DNA from: Labilibaculum filiforme
GTDB taxonomy: Bacteria > Bacteroidota > Bacteroidia > Bacteroidales > Marinifilaceae
Direction of reading: 5' to 3'
Assembly: GCF_002843315.1 (NCBI RefSeq)
Contig: NZ_MVDD01000018.1
Coordinates: 20,035 to 84,034 of the forward strand
DNA length: 64,000 bases
The notes below the pieces were generated by a model that was given only the letters and a program-made list of their open reading frames with translations, was not told where the DNA came from and searched no databases. Of this stretch, positions 29,003 through 40,953 are shown in pieces. The translations under genes were made by a program, and so were the position numbers. Each line of letters begins with the position of its first letter. Position 1 is the first letter of the stretch.

Positions 29003-32000
29003 TTAAAAACTTAGGTTAAATCCGAAAGTATAAGATTTTAAAGATGGATAAGTACTCCCTTTAAAATTGTTATAACCACTAGCTTCGGGGTCTAAACCTA
29101 AATCATAAACATCAGAGAACATTGTTAGAAGATTAAATCCTCGTGCAAACACTTTTAGAGTTCCAAACTTGATTTTATCCTCAGAGAATGTGTAGCCTAA
29201 CGACACCTCTTTTAATCTAACGTAAGATGCATCGTGTAACCAGAAATCAGCTCCCTGAAAATTATTGGCATTACCACTTTGATTTCCACTAAAAGAATCA
29301 TCTTGTACGAATGCTCTTGGATACCTAGAATCTCGATTTTCTGGAGTCCATCTTTCATTGAATACATAATCTGGTTTTGCACCCAATTGATCAAAGAATA
29401 CAAGCATTTTAGCTTTTGCTTGCCCTTGCAATAAGAAACTAAAGTCAAAGTTTTTATAACTCACACCACCATGAATACCATACTGAATTTCAGGAACATT
29501 AGAATCATAAGTACGAATTCTATCACCTGAATCAATTTTCCCATTACCATCCGTATCTAAATAAATTGGTTCACCTGGAACTGTATTGTCCTTTTTAACT
29601 AAAGTTGCATCAACTTGTGCCTGATCTTTAAAAATACCTGCAGTAGGATAAACTATATAGGAATCCATTGAGTGTCCTTCTCTTTTTAATGCATCAGGAA
29701 CATCTGCTGCTTCCGACATATATACAACTTCATTTTTAGCTTGAGTCAAATTAAAACCAAAGTTATAATCCACCGCTCCTATTTTATCCTTCCAGTTCAA
29801 TTCAAATTCCCATCCAAAATTATCTACTTTACCAATATTCATATCAGGTAATTTACTTGCATCCAAACCACTAAAATTTGGAATAGAAGCAGCCTGATCA
29901 ACCAAAATATCTTCTCTTTTTTGATAGAAATAGTTAACATCTCCAGACAGTCTATAATCGAACAAACTAAAACTTAAACCGATATTTTTCATATCAGCAC
30001 TTTCCCAAGTAACATCTTTATTAGGTAGCACATCACTTGAGTAGGAATTGTATTGAACACCAGGCGTTCCAAAAACATAAGAATTAGGTCGATTCCAATC
30101 AGTTCCACCATAACTATACTTTGTTAGATATTGAAATCCCGTAATACGATCATTACCCATTTGAGCCCATGATGCTCTTAATTTTAAAGCACTTAACCAT
30201 GAAATGTTATCCATAAAAGATTCCTTGTTTATTGCCCATCCTACAGCAACTCCAGGGAAAGTACCAAACTTACTTTCTCCAAAATTACTTGAGCCATCAC
30301 GACGAATTGTCATGTCAACGAAGTACTTCTTCTGATAATCATAAGAAAGAGATCCAAAATAGTTAACACGACCCCATTCCGATGATCCTCCAGAAGATTG
30401 CATTCCATCAACACTTCCAGCGAATAGCTCCGAATGATCTGCCGTTGGAAATCCTTTTTTCTCTACCCAGAATGAACGTTCTTCCGATGAGAAATACTCA
30501 TAACCGGCAAATGCACTAATGTTATGATCGTCATTTATTGTTTTTGAATAATGTACGACTCCATTCAGCATTAACTCATCAAACTTCCAGAAACTTTCTC
30601 TTAAAATTCGTTCATTTCCGCTTTGCGAGAAACTTTCTTGTGCAACGTACTCTCCGGTGCCTTGTTGATACTGATATGTTGTCCATGGAGTGTACCATGA
30701 TTTTGTATCACTATTCTGTCTTCTATAACTAGCAAAACCTTTAAATTTCAATCCATCAGTAATGGCGTTAAGATTCCAATCGTAAGACAGTTTACCTCGT
30801 AAATCATTATCTGTTTTTTTAACAAAGCCAGCTTCGTCACTAGACATTACATAGGGGTTTGCGCCATTTTCACCACCCCAACCAGGTAATCCATTTGGGT
30901 AAATACCGACTTGTGTAGGCTCATTTGTATAAATGTGCTTATAAATATATGATGCTTCAACACTAGGTTCTTTTCTATCTCCGAATCGACCTGACAAATC
31001 AAGACCAATTTTAAATTTCTCGTGAAGTTTAATATCGATATTTGAACGAATTTGGTATTGCTTAAATTTTAAATCACCAGATTCATACATACCTGTTTGA
31101 TCCATATAATCACCACTCACAAAGTAGTTTACATTCTCATTACCCCCAGAAATTGAAAGAGAGCTTCTATACTCTGGTGCGGAATCCGCAAAAGTTAAAT
31201 CGGACCAATCGGTACTCGGATAGTTAGGGTCATTACCTGCAGCATACTTGTCGATATCATCCTGAGTATAAGGAAGAGCGGTACCATTTCTTTCAGCAAT
31301 TTCATTATTGTAAATTGCATATTGCTCAGATGTCATTACATCAGGTGTAGCTGAAAATGAGGCAATATTTACCGAACTGGAAAAATTGAATTGAGGTTTT
31401 CCTGTTTTACCTCTTTTGGTAGTAATTAATATAACCCCATTTGCTGCACGAGCACCATAAATAGCGGCAGCTCCATCTTTCAACACAGTTAACGACTCTA
31501 TATCTTGAGGTGATAAGTGAGAAAAACTACTGGCAGTAATACCATCAATTAAGATTAAGGGTGAATTATTATTTAAAGTCGATTTTCCTCGAATTAAAAG
31601 TGTCATATCGCTATCTCCAGGATAACCTCCACGGTCGGCAACAATTAAACCAGTAACTTTACCCGCTAATGATTTTGCTAAATCCTTGTTAGATGTCTTA
31701 GCAATTTCATCTGATTGAATAGTACTTACAGATCCGGTTAATTCACCTTTTTTTCGAGTTGTATAACCAATTGCAACCACTTCATTTAAACCAATTGTAT
31801 CTTCTGCCAATACAATATTCAAAGCAGTTTGATTAGTAAACACAATTTCCTGTGTTTTCATCCCTACAAAAGAAATTACCAGAATATCTCCTTCCGAAAC
31901 ACCTGAAAGTTCATAAAATCCATCAATATTTGTAATGGTTCCAGTAGTAGTCCCTTTTATAACAACACTAACACCAGGCATAGTCATACCCGTTGCGTCA

Positions 32001-32188
32001 CTAATTATTCCTGAAACAGCTTTTTGCACCGTAGTAGTTTCCATCGCTTCATCATCCAAATTGGCTGACCAAGCTGTATTTTGAGAATTAGTATTCACAG
32101 CAGTAACTTGCATTGCACTAAGCAAAAAGCTAAATACTGTAAAAGATATAATCCTAAAAATTTTCTGTAAATTTTTCGGTTTTTTCAT
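29003..32188 (-). CDS. SusC/RagA-family TonB-dependent transporter
   Basis: 1061-residue outer-membrane transporter. Signal peptide at about residues 1-30. A carboxypeptidase-regulatory-like domain at about 58-130 (VSGIISDATGMTMPGVSVVI). The SusC plug at about 135-260 (ELTGSVSTIQSDEIAK, RGKSTLNNNSPLILIDGI, LKDGAAAIYGARAANGVILITTKRG). A 22-strand barrel ends in aromatic GFNLSF. It imports oligosaccharides with energy from TonB-ExbBD. It is co-transcribed with susD. The leader is unusually long: 450-480 bp separate the start codon from operators B/D. Confidence 0.96.
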   Translation of the reverse strand: MKKPKNLQKIFRIISFTVFSFLLSAMQVTAVNTNSQNTAWSANLDDEAMETTTVQKAVSGIISDATGMTMPGVSVVIKGTTTGTITNIDGFYELSGVSEGDILVISFVGMKTQEIVFTNQTALNIVLAEDTIGLNEVVAIGYTTRKKGELTGSVSTIQSDEIAKTSNKDLAKSLAGKVTGLIVADRGGYPGDSDMTLLIRGKSTLNNNSPLILIDGITASSFSHLSPQDIESLTVLKDGAAAIYGARAANGVILITTKRGKTGKPQFNFSSSVNIASFSATPDVMTSEQYAIYNNEIAERNGTALPYTQDDIDKYAAGNDPNYPSTDWSDLTFADSAPEYRSSLSISGGNENVNYFVSGDYMDQTGMYESGDLKFKQYQIRSNIDIKLHEKFKIGLDLSGRFGDRKEPSVEASYIYKHIYTNEPTQVGIYPNGLPGWGGENGANPYVMSSDEAGFVKKTDNDLRGKLSYDWNLNAITDGLKFKGFASYRRQNSDTKSWYTPWTTYQYQQGTGEYVAQESFSQSGNERILRESFWKFDELMLNGVVHYSKTINDDHNISAFAGYEYFSSEERSFWVEKKGFPTADHSELFAGSVDGMQSSGGSSEWGRVNYFGSLSYDYQKKYFVDMTIRRDGSSNFGESKFGTFPGVAVGWAINKESFMDNISWLSALKLRASWAQMGNDRITGFQYLTKYSYGGTDWNRPNSYVFGTPGVQYNSYSSDVLPNKDVTWESADMKNIGLSFSLFDYRLSGDVNYFYQKREDILVDQAASIPNFSGLDASKLPDMNIGKVDNFGWEFELNWKDKIGAVDYNFGFNLTQAKNEVVYMSEAADVPDALKREGHSMDSYIVYPTAGIFKDQAQVDATLVKKDNTVPGEPIYLDTDGNGKIDSGDRIRTYDSNVPEIQYGIHGGVSYKNFDFSFLLQGQAKAKMLVFFDQLGAKPDYVFNERWTPENRDSRYPRAFVQDDSFSGNQSGNANNFQGADFWLHDASYVRLKEVSLGYTFSEDKIKFGTLKVFARGFNLLTMFSDVYDLGLDPEASGYNNFKGSTYPSLKSYTFGFNLSF

Positions 32189-32550
32189 AAAATTTTCATC
32201 TTGAGGTGAATAAAAGATTAGTTGATTTTTACATTCATTAGTGCCATAATAATTTGAACAACTATCTGGCTTAATTTCTATTTTAGATTTTAAATTGTTT
32301 TTAGTAAAAAATGCTGTAATTTTTATATCGATTGCATTACAAGCATGTACTCAAAAAATGCACTACTATTTTTCCCTAAGTATTTTTAATTAAAATTTGA
32401 ATTTGTATTTACGATATGTATCCCATCCATAATTCAAGCACCATTTAAAGCATAGTCATTTGCGCGTGTAGTACTACCCATTTAACAAGTAGCATAAAGC
32501 GATTGCAAACAGAATAATGGAAGGTTCTGTTCTTAATTAAAACTACTATG
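32189..32550. other. Long untranslated leader region of susC
   Basis: About 360 bp with no convincing open frame on either strand. If the promoter at 32551-32580 or the operator-spaced one at 32632-32639 is used, this is transcribed as a long 5' leader of the susC mRNA. No recognised riboswitch fold is seen. Confidence 0.4.
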
Positions 32551-32580
32551 TAAAGATAAAATCCTACTAGTAGCACTAAA
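32551..32580 (-). promoter_or_regulatory. Candidate susC promoter
   Basis: On the minus strand TTTA (plus-strand 32577-32580), 18 bp, TATCTTTA (plus-strand 32551-32558): one mismatch in each box to the Bacteroidota consensus. An alternative -7-like TTAATTTA (plus-strand 32632-32639) lies at the same 27-bp spacing from operator B as seen in operators A and C. I cannot tell which is used. Confidence 0.45.
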
Positions 32581-32666
32581 TACGATCAAGCAGAACGTTT
32601 ACGTAAGCTCCTTAACCTTAATTTATTACTGTAAATTAACTGAAAATATTGATGGTGGGATTGGTT

Positions 32667-32697
32667 AAATTTACCCTGTTCCTACATTATTTTACCC
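32667..32697 (-). promoter_or_regulatory. PUL operator B (upstream of susC)
   Basis: 31-bp element matching operators A and C: TTTACC at 32670-32675, CTAC at 32682-32685 and TTTACCC at 32691-32697. The outer units are 21 bp apart, and the element has the same orientation relative to the downstream minus-strand genes. It is the nearest copy to the AraC-family regulator gene. Confidence 0.68.
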
Positions 32698-32712
32698 CTA
32701 TTTTTATGGGTA

Positions 32713-32743
32713 GGGTAAATGATGGTAAGCAGGAGGTAAATAA
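32713..32743 (+). promoter_or_regulatory. PUL operator D (inverted copy next to araC)
   Basis: The same 31-bp element in opposite orientation: GGTAAA at 32714-32719, GGTAA at 32724-32728 and GGTAAA at 32735-32740, keeping the 21-bp and roughly 10-bp spacing. It lies 15 bp from operator B and 25 bp from the araC stop codon. The pair B/D forms an inverted double site. D could help load the regulator or drive antisense RNA into the araC 3' end (inference). Confidence 0.6.
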
Positions 32744-32767
32744 GAGCTGATTGAAGAATAAATTGCC

Positions 32768-33625
32768 CTATATTGTGTTGCGATAACTATTCGGAGTACT
32801 GCCCATTATCTCCTTAAACTGACGATTAAAATTAGTGATGGAATTGTAACCCACCATATAACAAACTTCTGAAATAGGTATATCTTCCTGCACCAAAAGA
32901 CGGGAGGCATTACGAACACGTATTTCGTTTAAAAATTGTGTAAAAGACTTATTAGTCATCTTTTTAAAAAACCTGCAAAACGAATTGCTTGTCATGCAGG
33001 CAATATCAGCAACATCATTTAAATTAATATCACTGGAGTAGTTGTCGGAAACGAATTTTATTACTGAATCCAACCGATCTGAACTATCGGTGGTATATTG
33101 CCGCATATCAGAAGAGGATAATATTTTTTTATCCTTAGTAGCGGATAAACGACATAATATATCCAGAAGTTTAATTAATTGCTGTGCAGGCGATAAATCG
33201 ATAATTTCTATTAGTTCGTTGTGGAGAGCACTACTAACATTATTACCAAAACTTACTCCATATTTAGATTGTTCGAACAGATTATTTATTTCAATAAATT
33301 CTGCTAAATTAAAAGTTCCTTCTCCTATAAAATCTTTCGAAAACTTAATAACAATTGTCTTGACCTTATTGGTTTCATCCTGATTATAATAAGAAGCATC
33401 ATTCCTCCAAAGATGTGGTAGGTAAGGACTTACCAAAACCAATTCCCCCGGATGAAACTGCGAAACACTATCACCGACAAAACGAATACCATTGCTTTTT
33501 GATATGTATAAAAGTTCGTACTGATCGTGATAATGCCAAGAGGAATCCAAACAAGGAATTTCTTTTTTGGTTATTATCACCCTGCCATTCAAAGCACTGT
33601 CTGTATTTTTTAATATCAGTTTCAT
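32768..33625 (-). CDS. AraC-family transcriptional regulator
   Basis: 285-residue regulator. The N-terminal cupin-type ligand domain (about residues 20-100) includes WHYHDQYELLYI and HPGELVLVSPYLPHLWR. The C-terminal AraC DNA-binding domain (about 185-285) has two helix-turn-helices: LNDVADIACMTSNSFCRFFKKMTNKSF, then ISEVCYMVGYNSITNFNRQFKEIMGSTP. It sits beside the double operator B/D and is the natural candidate to bind the TTTACC tandem sites found ahead of three PUL operons. An upstream terminator (33754-33789) means it must have its own promoter in 33626-33750. Confidence 0.93.
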   Translation of the reverse strand: MKLILKNTDSALNGRVIITKKEIPCLDSSWHYHDQYELLYISKSNGIRFVGDSVSQFHPGELVLVSPYLPHLWRNDASYYNQDETNKVKTIVIKFSKDFIGEGTFNLAEFIEINNLFEQSKYGVSFGNNVSSALHNELIEIIDLSPAQQLIKLLDILCRLSATKDKKILSSSDMRQYTTDSSDRLDSVIKFVSDNYSSDINLNDVADIACMTSNSFCRFFKKMTNKSFTQFLNEIRVRNASRLLVQEDIPISEVCYMVGYNSITNFNRQFKEIMGSTPNSYRNTI

Positions 33626-33753
33626 GAAATCAAGTATCTATCTTTTAAACAACTATCTCCACGTTATAGAAACACAATGAATCCAAATGTTATTCTTACA
33701 ATATAATTAAATTTTATTTGATTTCTCAGCATCCCAATTGCATGATCAAATAA

Positions 33754-33789
33754 AACAGTCCATTAGATTAGGAAACCCAATGGACTGTT
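33754..33789 (-). terminator. Terminator of the sulfatase-GH2-VOC operon
   Basis: An 11-bp stem AACAGTCCATT (33754-33764) with its complement (33779-33789) and a 14-nt loop, followed on the minus strand by TTTTATTTG. It lies about 25 bp past the VOC gene stop. Confidence 0.82.
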
Positions 33790-33813
33790 CTAAACGGCAA
33801 CTTACACTCTTCT

Positions 33814-34137
33814 TTATAATTCTGTTATCTCCATAAATTCGATAGGAGATCCATTATGCACAATAAATGCAACACGAACACCTTCTCCTGGCGAAAATGT
33901 ATCCACAAGGATTTCTTTTCCTTTCAATGCATCTTCAATATTATCAACCAAATAAGCCACATGTGCAACATTTTGAAACATTGCTGGCATTGGACTATCA
34001 GCATCACATTTCACCCATTCAATACCAAACTCATCCTTACTAAAATCGGTGAAATGAATTTTTCCGGGTTCGTAAAAACCGTCCCAATTTTTCTCTTCTG
34101 TAGTTGGTATTCCTATGTGACTAAATTTATAATTCAT
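33814..34137 (-). CDS. VOC-superfamily (glyoxalase-like) small protein
   Basis: 107-residue cytoplasmic protein with the vicinal-oxygen-chelate pattern: an N-terminal strand with a candidate metal histidine (FSHIGIP, His7), a central segment (NVAHVAYLVDNIEDALKG) with another histidine, and a C-terminal strand with Glu (GSPIEFMEITEL). Two beta-alpha-beta-beta-beta modules would fit. It is the last gene of the sulfatase-GH2 operon, 24 bp after the GH2 gene. Members include epimerases, isomerases and lyases. Action on an anhydrosugar or sugar acid is inferred from location only. Confidence 0.7.
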   Translation of the reverse strand: MNYKFSHIGIPTTEEKNWDGFYEPGKIHFTDFSKDEFGIEWVKCDADSPMPAMFQNVAHVAYLVDNIEDALKGKEILVDTFSPGEGVRVAFIVHNGSPIEFMEITEL

Positions 34138-34161
34138 GCGTATATTTTTTTTAATAAATGA

Positions 34162-37395
<3,234 letters not shown>

Positions 37396-37422
37396 TTAAG
37401 TAAGTTTTATTCTGATTAAAGG

Positions 37423-38892
37423 CTAATCAATTTTAAATGTTTCCTCGAATCTCGGCATACTATCCCGCTTCCATTCAACGCCGGTTTGTTCATCGTGCCA
37501 CCATATTGGTTGCTGATGAGTTTGGCTCCATTTTTCAGTTTCAGCCACCATTTCTCTCAACATTTCAGGATATTTAGCACTTAAATCATGTTGCTCATTA
37601 ATATCCTGATCCAAATTAATCAATTTCCATGGTTCCTGATTAATCCGTAGCACTTTCATTGAATCACGGCGAGCTCCAACATCTGTGTATCCGGTTCTGT
37701 GACGTAAACAGTAAATATATTCTCCTTTGTGTGAACCTTTGCCATTTTGGAAGTTATCCCACATATCTTTACCATCAAGCACTTTATCTGCCGGTATAGT
37801 TGCACCAGCCAGTCTGGCAAAAGTAGGGTAGAAATCTATAGCAGAAACAGGTTCGCTGAAGCATTGTCCGGCTGGAACATTTTTAGGCCAATGGAAAAAC
37901 ATTGGAACTCTGTATCCTCCTTCACAGGCACTTCCTTTTCCTTCTTGAAGTGGATAATTCGTTGCGCCTTTGCTTAATTTTCCGCCATTATCACTTAAAA
38001 ATACAATTAGAGTATTTTCGAACTGCTTATTTTCTTTTAAACTCTCTACCAATTTATTAACTCCTCTGTCAACAGCATATACCATGGCAGCATAGGTTCT
38101 TCTTTGTTCATCTTTGATATGAGCAAACTTTTTTAAATCTTCCTCTTTAGCTTGTAATGGAACATGTGGTGCATTGTAGGCTAAATACAAAAAGAATGGT
38201 TTTTCTTTTTCAGAAGCCTCTCCAACAAAACGAACTGCTTCCCGAGTAAGAGCATCAGTTATGTATTCTGTTTCTCGAACCTCTTTTCCATTGTGTTCTA
38301 AGGGAACAAGATATTCAAAAATTACCTTTTTCCCGGCCTTCTTTTGATTTTCATATTTAGCTCGATACTCTTCAGGAAAATACTCATGTCCTCCTCCTAA
38401 AAAACCGTAAAAATCATCAAATCCACGATTATTTGGATGATATTTTGAAACTGAACCCAAATGCCATTTACCAAGCGCCCCTGTGTAATAACCTTTATCT
38501 TGAAGAATTTTACTAATAAAGGTTTCATTGGTAGAAATACCTTCTCCTATTGTTTCGCAATTGGGAGGAAGATTAAATTGAGCTCCCATTAGATGTGGAT
38601 ATCGCCCTGTCATTATACTAGCACGACTTGGCCCACAAAAAGGATGTGTTACGTAGGCCGAAGAAAACACAGTTCCGTTTTCAGCCAACTTATCCAAAGA
38701 AGGAGTTGTAATATCTTTGGATCCATTAAAACCAACATCGGAATATCCTAAATCATCGCACAAAACAACCAAAATATTAGGGCGTGCATCTTTTTCTTTC
38801 TTTTCTACTGTTCCCTTACAACTTGCGGTAAACAACAATAGACCTAAACAGGCTACTTTACTGATATTCAATAACGAAATCATTTTTTTCAT
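37423..38892 (-). CDS. S1-family sulfatase lipoprotein (arylsulfatase-like)
   Basis: Formylglycine sulfatase of about 489 residues from the ATG at 38892. The open frame extends to a GTG at 38919 with further ATGs between, and the chosen Met gives a short normal lipoprotein signal ending at LLFTASC. Metal acids in LCDDLGYSDVGF; formylglycine precursor in THPFCGPSRASIMTGRYPH (Cys95 of the longer frame); GKWHLGS and LSDNGGKLS later. It is distinct from the iduronate-sulfatase-like pair and only distantly similar to the sulfatase at 19672. First gene of the sulfatase-GH2-VOC operon, preceded by an unusual structured leader. Confidence 0.92.
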   Translation of the reverse strand: MKKMISLLNISKVACLGLLLFTASCKGTVEKKEKDARPNILVVLCDDLGYSDVGFNGSKDITTPSLDKLAENGTVFSSAYVTHPFCGPSRASIMTGRYPHLMGAQFNLPPNCETIGEGISTNETFISKILQDKGYYTGALGKWHLGSVSKYHPNNRGFDDFYGFLGGGHEYFPEEYRAKYENQKKAGKKVIFEYLVPLEHNGKEVRETEYITDALTREAVRFVGEASEKEKPFFLYLAYNAPHVPLQAKEEDLKKFAHIKDEQRRTYAAMVYAVDRGVNKLVESLKENKQFENTLIVFLSDNGGKLSKGATNYPLQEGKGSACEGGYRVPMFFHWPKNVPAGQCFSEPVSAIDFYPTFARLAGATIPADKVLDGKDMWDNFQNGKGSHKGEYIYCLRHRTGYTDVGARRDSMKVLRINQEPWKLINLDQDINEQHDLSAKYPEMLREMVAETEKWSQTHQQPIWWHDEQTGVEWKRDSMPRFEETFKID

Positions 38893-38969
38893 ATACTTTA
38901 AAGGAAAAATCATCTTCACAAACGATTGAATTTATAAGGAGATAAATAGTTATTTTCTCTATTGAAAAG

Positions 38970-39057
38970 ATCCACAAATGGCTGTTTACAGATAGCTCTT
39001 TATGGAGTGTTTAGCCATTTGGAAAATGAAAGGTTTCCCAAATGGCTACTAGTGGAT
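38970..39057 (-). promoter_or_regulatory. Leader with mutually exclusive hairpins upstream of the sulfatase-GH2 operon
   Basis: On the minus strand AGCCATTTGG (plus-strand 39038-39047) can pair with CCAAATGGCT (39013-39022), and the latter can instead pair with a second AGCCATTT (38976-38983). An outer helix pairs ATCCAC (39052-39057) with GTGGAT (38970-38975), the latter followed by CTTTTC. The arrangement resembles an attenuator or conformational switch. It may alternatively be only the 3' end structure of the kinase transcript. Confidence 0.4.
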
Positions 39058-39091
39058 TTTTTAAACCTTAATCGGTTTAAATAGCTTGTTA

Positions 39092-40183
39092 TTATCGTAC
39101 AACTCTTCCTGAACCAGAACCACCCATTAGAGATTCTACTTCGGCTCGAGAAGAATAATTAAAATCACCATTAATGGAATGACATAAGCAGGATGCTGCA
39201 ACAGCAAAACGTATCGTTTTTTCAGAATTGGCCAGATCTGGCGTATTTAAGGCATAAACCAAAGCCGCGCCAAAAGAATCTCCACCACCTACTCTATCAA
39301 TTATTGACTTAATTTCATAAGGAGTATACTTACCATTGGTTAATGGAGCAAAATGTGATGTTTGAGTTGCAGCATCGTAAAGCATCGCACCCCAATTATT
39401 GTGAGTAGCCGAAATGCTTTCCCGCAAGGTAATCGCCACTTTTTTTACATTTGGAAATTGTCGAACAATCTCTTTTGCTACATCCGTGTACTTTGCCACA
39501 TCCAACTTACCACCCTCTATATCTGTGTTTTCTGCCGAAATTCCTAACACATCGTGAGCATCTTCTTCATTGGCAATCACCACATCAACAAAAGGAAGAA
39601 TTGCACGCATTGTTTTTTGAGCTAAATCGGTTGCCGAAGTTCCAGACTGCCATTGCCACAATTTTTTCCTGAAATTCAAATCACAGGAAACAGATAAACC
39701 TTTTTCCTTAGCAGTTCGAACGGCTATTTCGGTTGCATTAGCCGCTATTTCCGATAGAGAAGGAGTAATTCCTGTTGTATGTAACCATTGCGCATCTGCA
39801 AAAAGAGTTCGCCAATCGTATTCCTCTCCATGTGTTAATGATATAGCCGAATAATCTCTGTCGTACATTACCCGACTAGGTCTTTGATTGGCTCCGCGCT
39901 CTACAAAATACAAACCAAATCGACCATGTTTTACTCTTTTAATTCCCGACACATCAACATCTATCCCTTTTAAAACAGATAAACAAGCATCTGTCATTTC
40001 ATTATCTGGGAGTGCAGTTACAAACTTCACCTTTCCTCCCAACATAGCAATCGATGCTGCAACATTAGCTTCTGCTCCAGCAAAAGTCATATCAAGCTTT
40101 CCTGGCATACTCTGTTGAAAACGTTGAAAATTTTCTGGGCAGATTCGTCCCATTATTTCACCAAATGTTATTATTGTTTTCAT
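39092..40183 (-). CDS. 2-keto-3-deoxy-sugar-acid kinase (PfkB family)
   Basis: About 363-residue PfkB/ribokinase-family kinase, starting at the ATG at 40183 (MKTIITFGEIMGR). The open frame extends 7 codons further to a GTG. The N-terminal GAEANVAASIAMLGG substrate loop and the C-terminal RVGGGDSFGAALVYAL with the catalytic Asp and anion hole are intact. It resembles KDG kinases. It lies directly after the KDPG aldolase, so it should phosphorylate the ketodeoxy acid made by the enolase-superfamily enzyme. Last gene of the importer/catabolic operon. Confidence 0.9.
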   Translation of the reverse strand: MKTIITFGEIMGRICPENFQRFQQSMPGKLDMTFAGAEANVAASIAMLGGKVKFVTALPDNEMTDACLSVLKGIDVDVSGIKRVKHGRFGLYFVERGANQRPSRVMYDRDYSAISLTHGEEYDWRTLFADAQWLHTTGITPSLSEIAANATEIAVRTAKEKGLSVSCDLNFRKKLWQWQSGTSATDLAQKTMRAILPFVDVVIANEEDAHDVLGISAENTDIEGGKLDVAKYTDVAKEIVRQFPNVKKVAITLRESISATHNNWGAMLYDAATQTSHFAPLTNGKYTPYEIKSIIDRVGGGDSFGAALVYALNTPDLANSEKTIRFAVAASCLCHSINGDFNYSSRAEVESLMGGSGSGRVVR

Positions 40184-40249
40184 TGTATATGATATTTGAC
40201 TCACAACTTGACGGTTATACTAAACCAAACAAAGCCTGAATTATTCGTA

Positions 40250-40921
40250 TTATTTTCTAATCTTGCTAATTAAATCTCTAATTTCTCTAGCATTATTTGT
40301 TATTGTATCCCAATCCTCCGCTTGAATAAGAGGGCGTTTAGCTACCCAAGATCCACCTATCGCGGTAATTAAAGAAGACTCCAAATAAGATGGAGCATTA
40401 TTAATATTACATCCTCCCAAAGGAATAAATGTTAATCCTAAATATTGATAAGGAGCCACCATATTCGTTAAGTGTTCCATTCCTCCAGAGGTTTCAGCAG
40501 GAAAATATTTTAGCACTCTACATCCCTGTTCAACAGCAACTTCAATATCCGAAGGAGTCATAATTCCTGGAGCAAAAGACAAGCCCTGTTTATAAGCGGC
40601 TGCAATCACTTTCGGATTACAACCTGGAGAAACAGCAAAGTCAGCTCCAAGATCAGCAACAGCCTTCACCTGATCGACTGTTAACACAGTTCCAAAACCC
40701 AAATTAATTTCAGGAACTTCCTTTTTTATTAAGCGAGCAGCATCCATTGCAACTGGAGTGCGAAGTGTTAATTCTATTGCATCAACTCCTCCTTTAAGAA
40801 GGGCCTGAGCAACAGGAACAGCATGTTTTAACTCATCAATAACCAAAACGGCAATAATACCGCAATCATCAATTCTTCTAATTATTTCAGGCGCCATGGC
40901 GCGTTGTGCAATAGGTTGCAT
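40250..40921 (-). CDS. KDPG / KDPGal aldolase
   Basis: 223-residue class I aldolase of the KHG/KDPG family. The Schiff-base lysine is Lys138 in VLKYFPAET and the general acid/base Glu50 lies in AIELTLRTP. GFGTVLT and VSPGCNP form the phosphate and substrate loops. It splits a 6-phospho-2-keto-3-deoxy acid into pyruvate and glyceraldehyde 3-phosphate. Located between the aldehyde dehydrogenase and the kinase of the same operon. Length is typical. Confidence 0.93.
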   Translation of the reverse strand: MQPIAQRAMAPEIIRRIDDCGIIAVLVIDELKHAVPVAQALLKGGVDAIELTLRTPVAMDAARLIKKEVPEINLGFGTVLTVDQVKAVADLGADFAVSPGCNPKVIAAAYKQGLSFAPGIMTPSDIEVAVEQGCRVLKYFPAETSGGMEHLTNMVAPYQYLGLTFIPLGGCNINNAPSYLESSLITAIGGSWVAKRPLIQAEDWDTITNNAREIRDLISKIRK

Positions 40922-40953
40922 ATTATCTTTTTAAAAAATTTACTCCAAAAACC

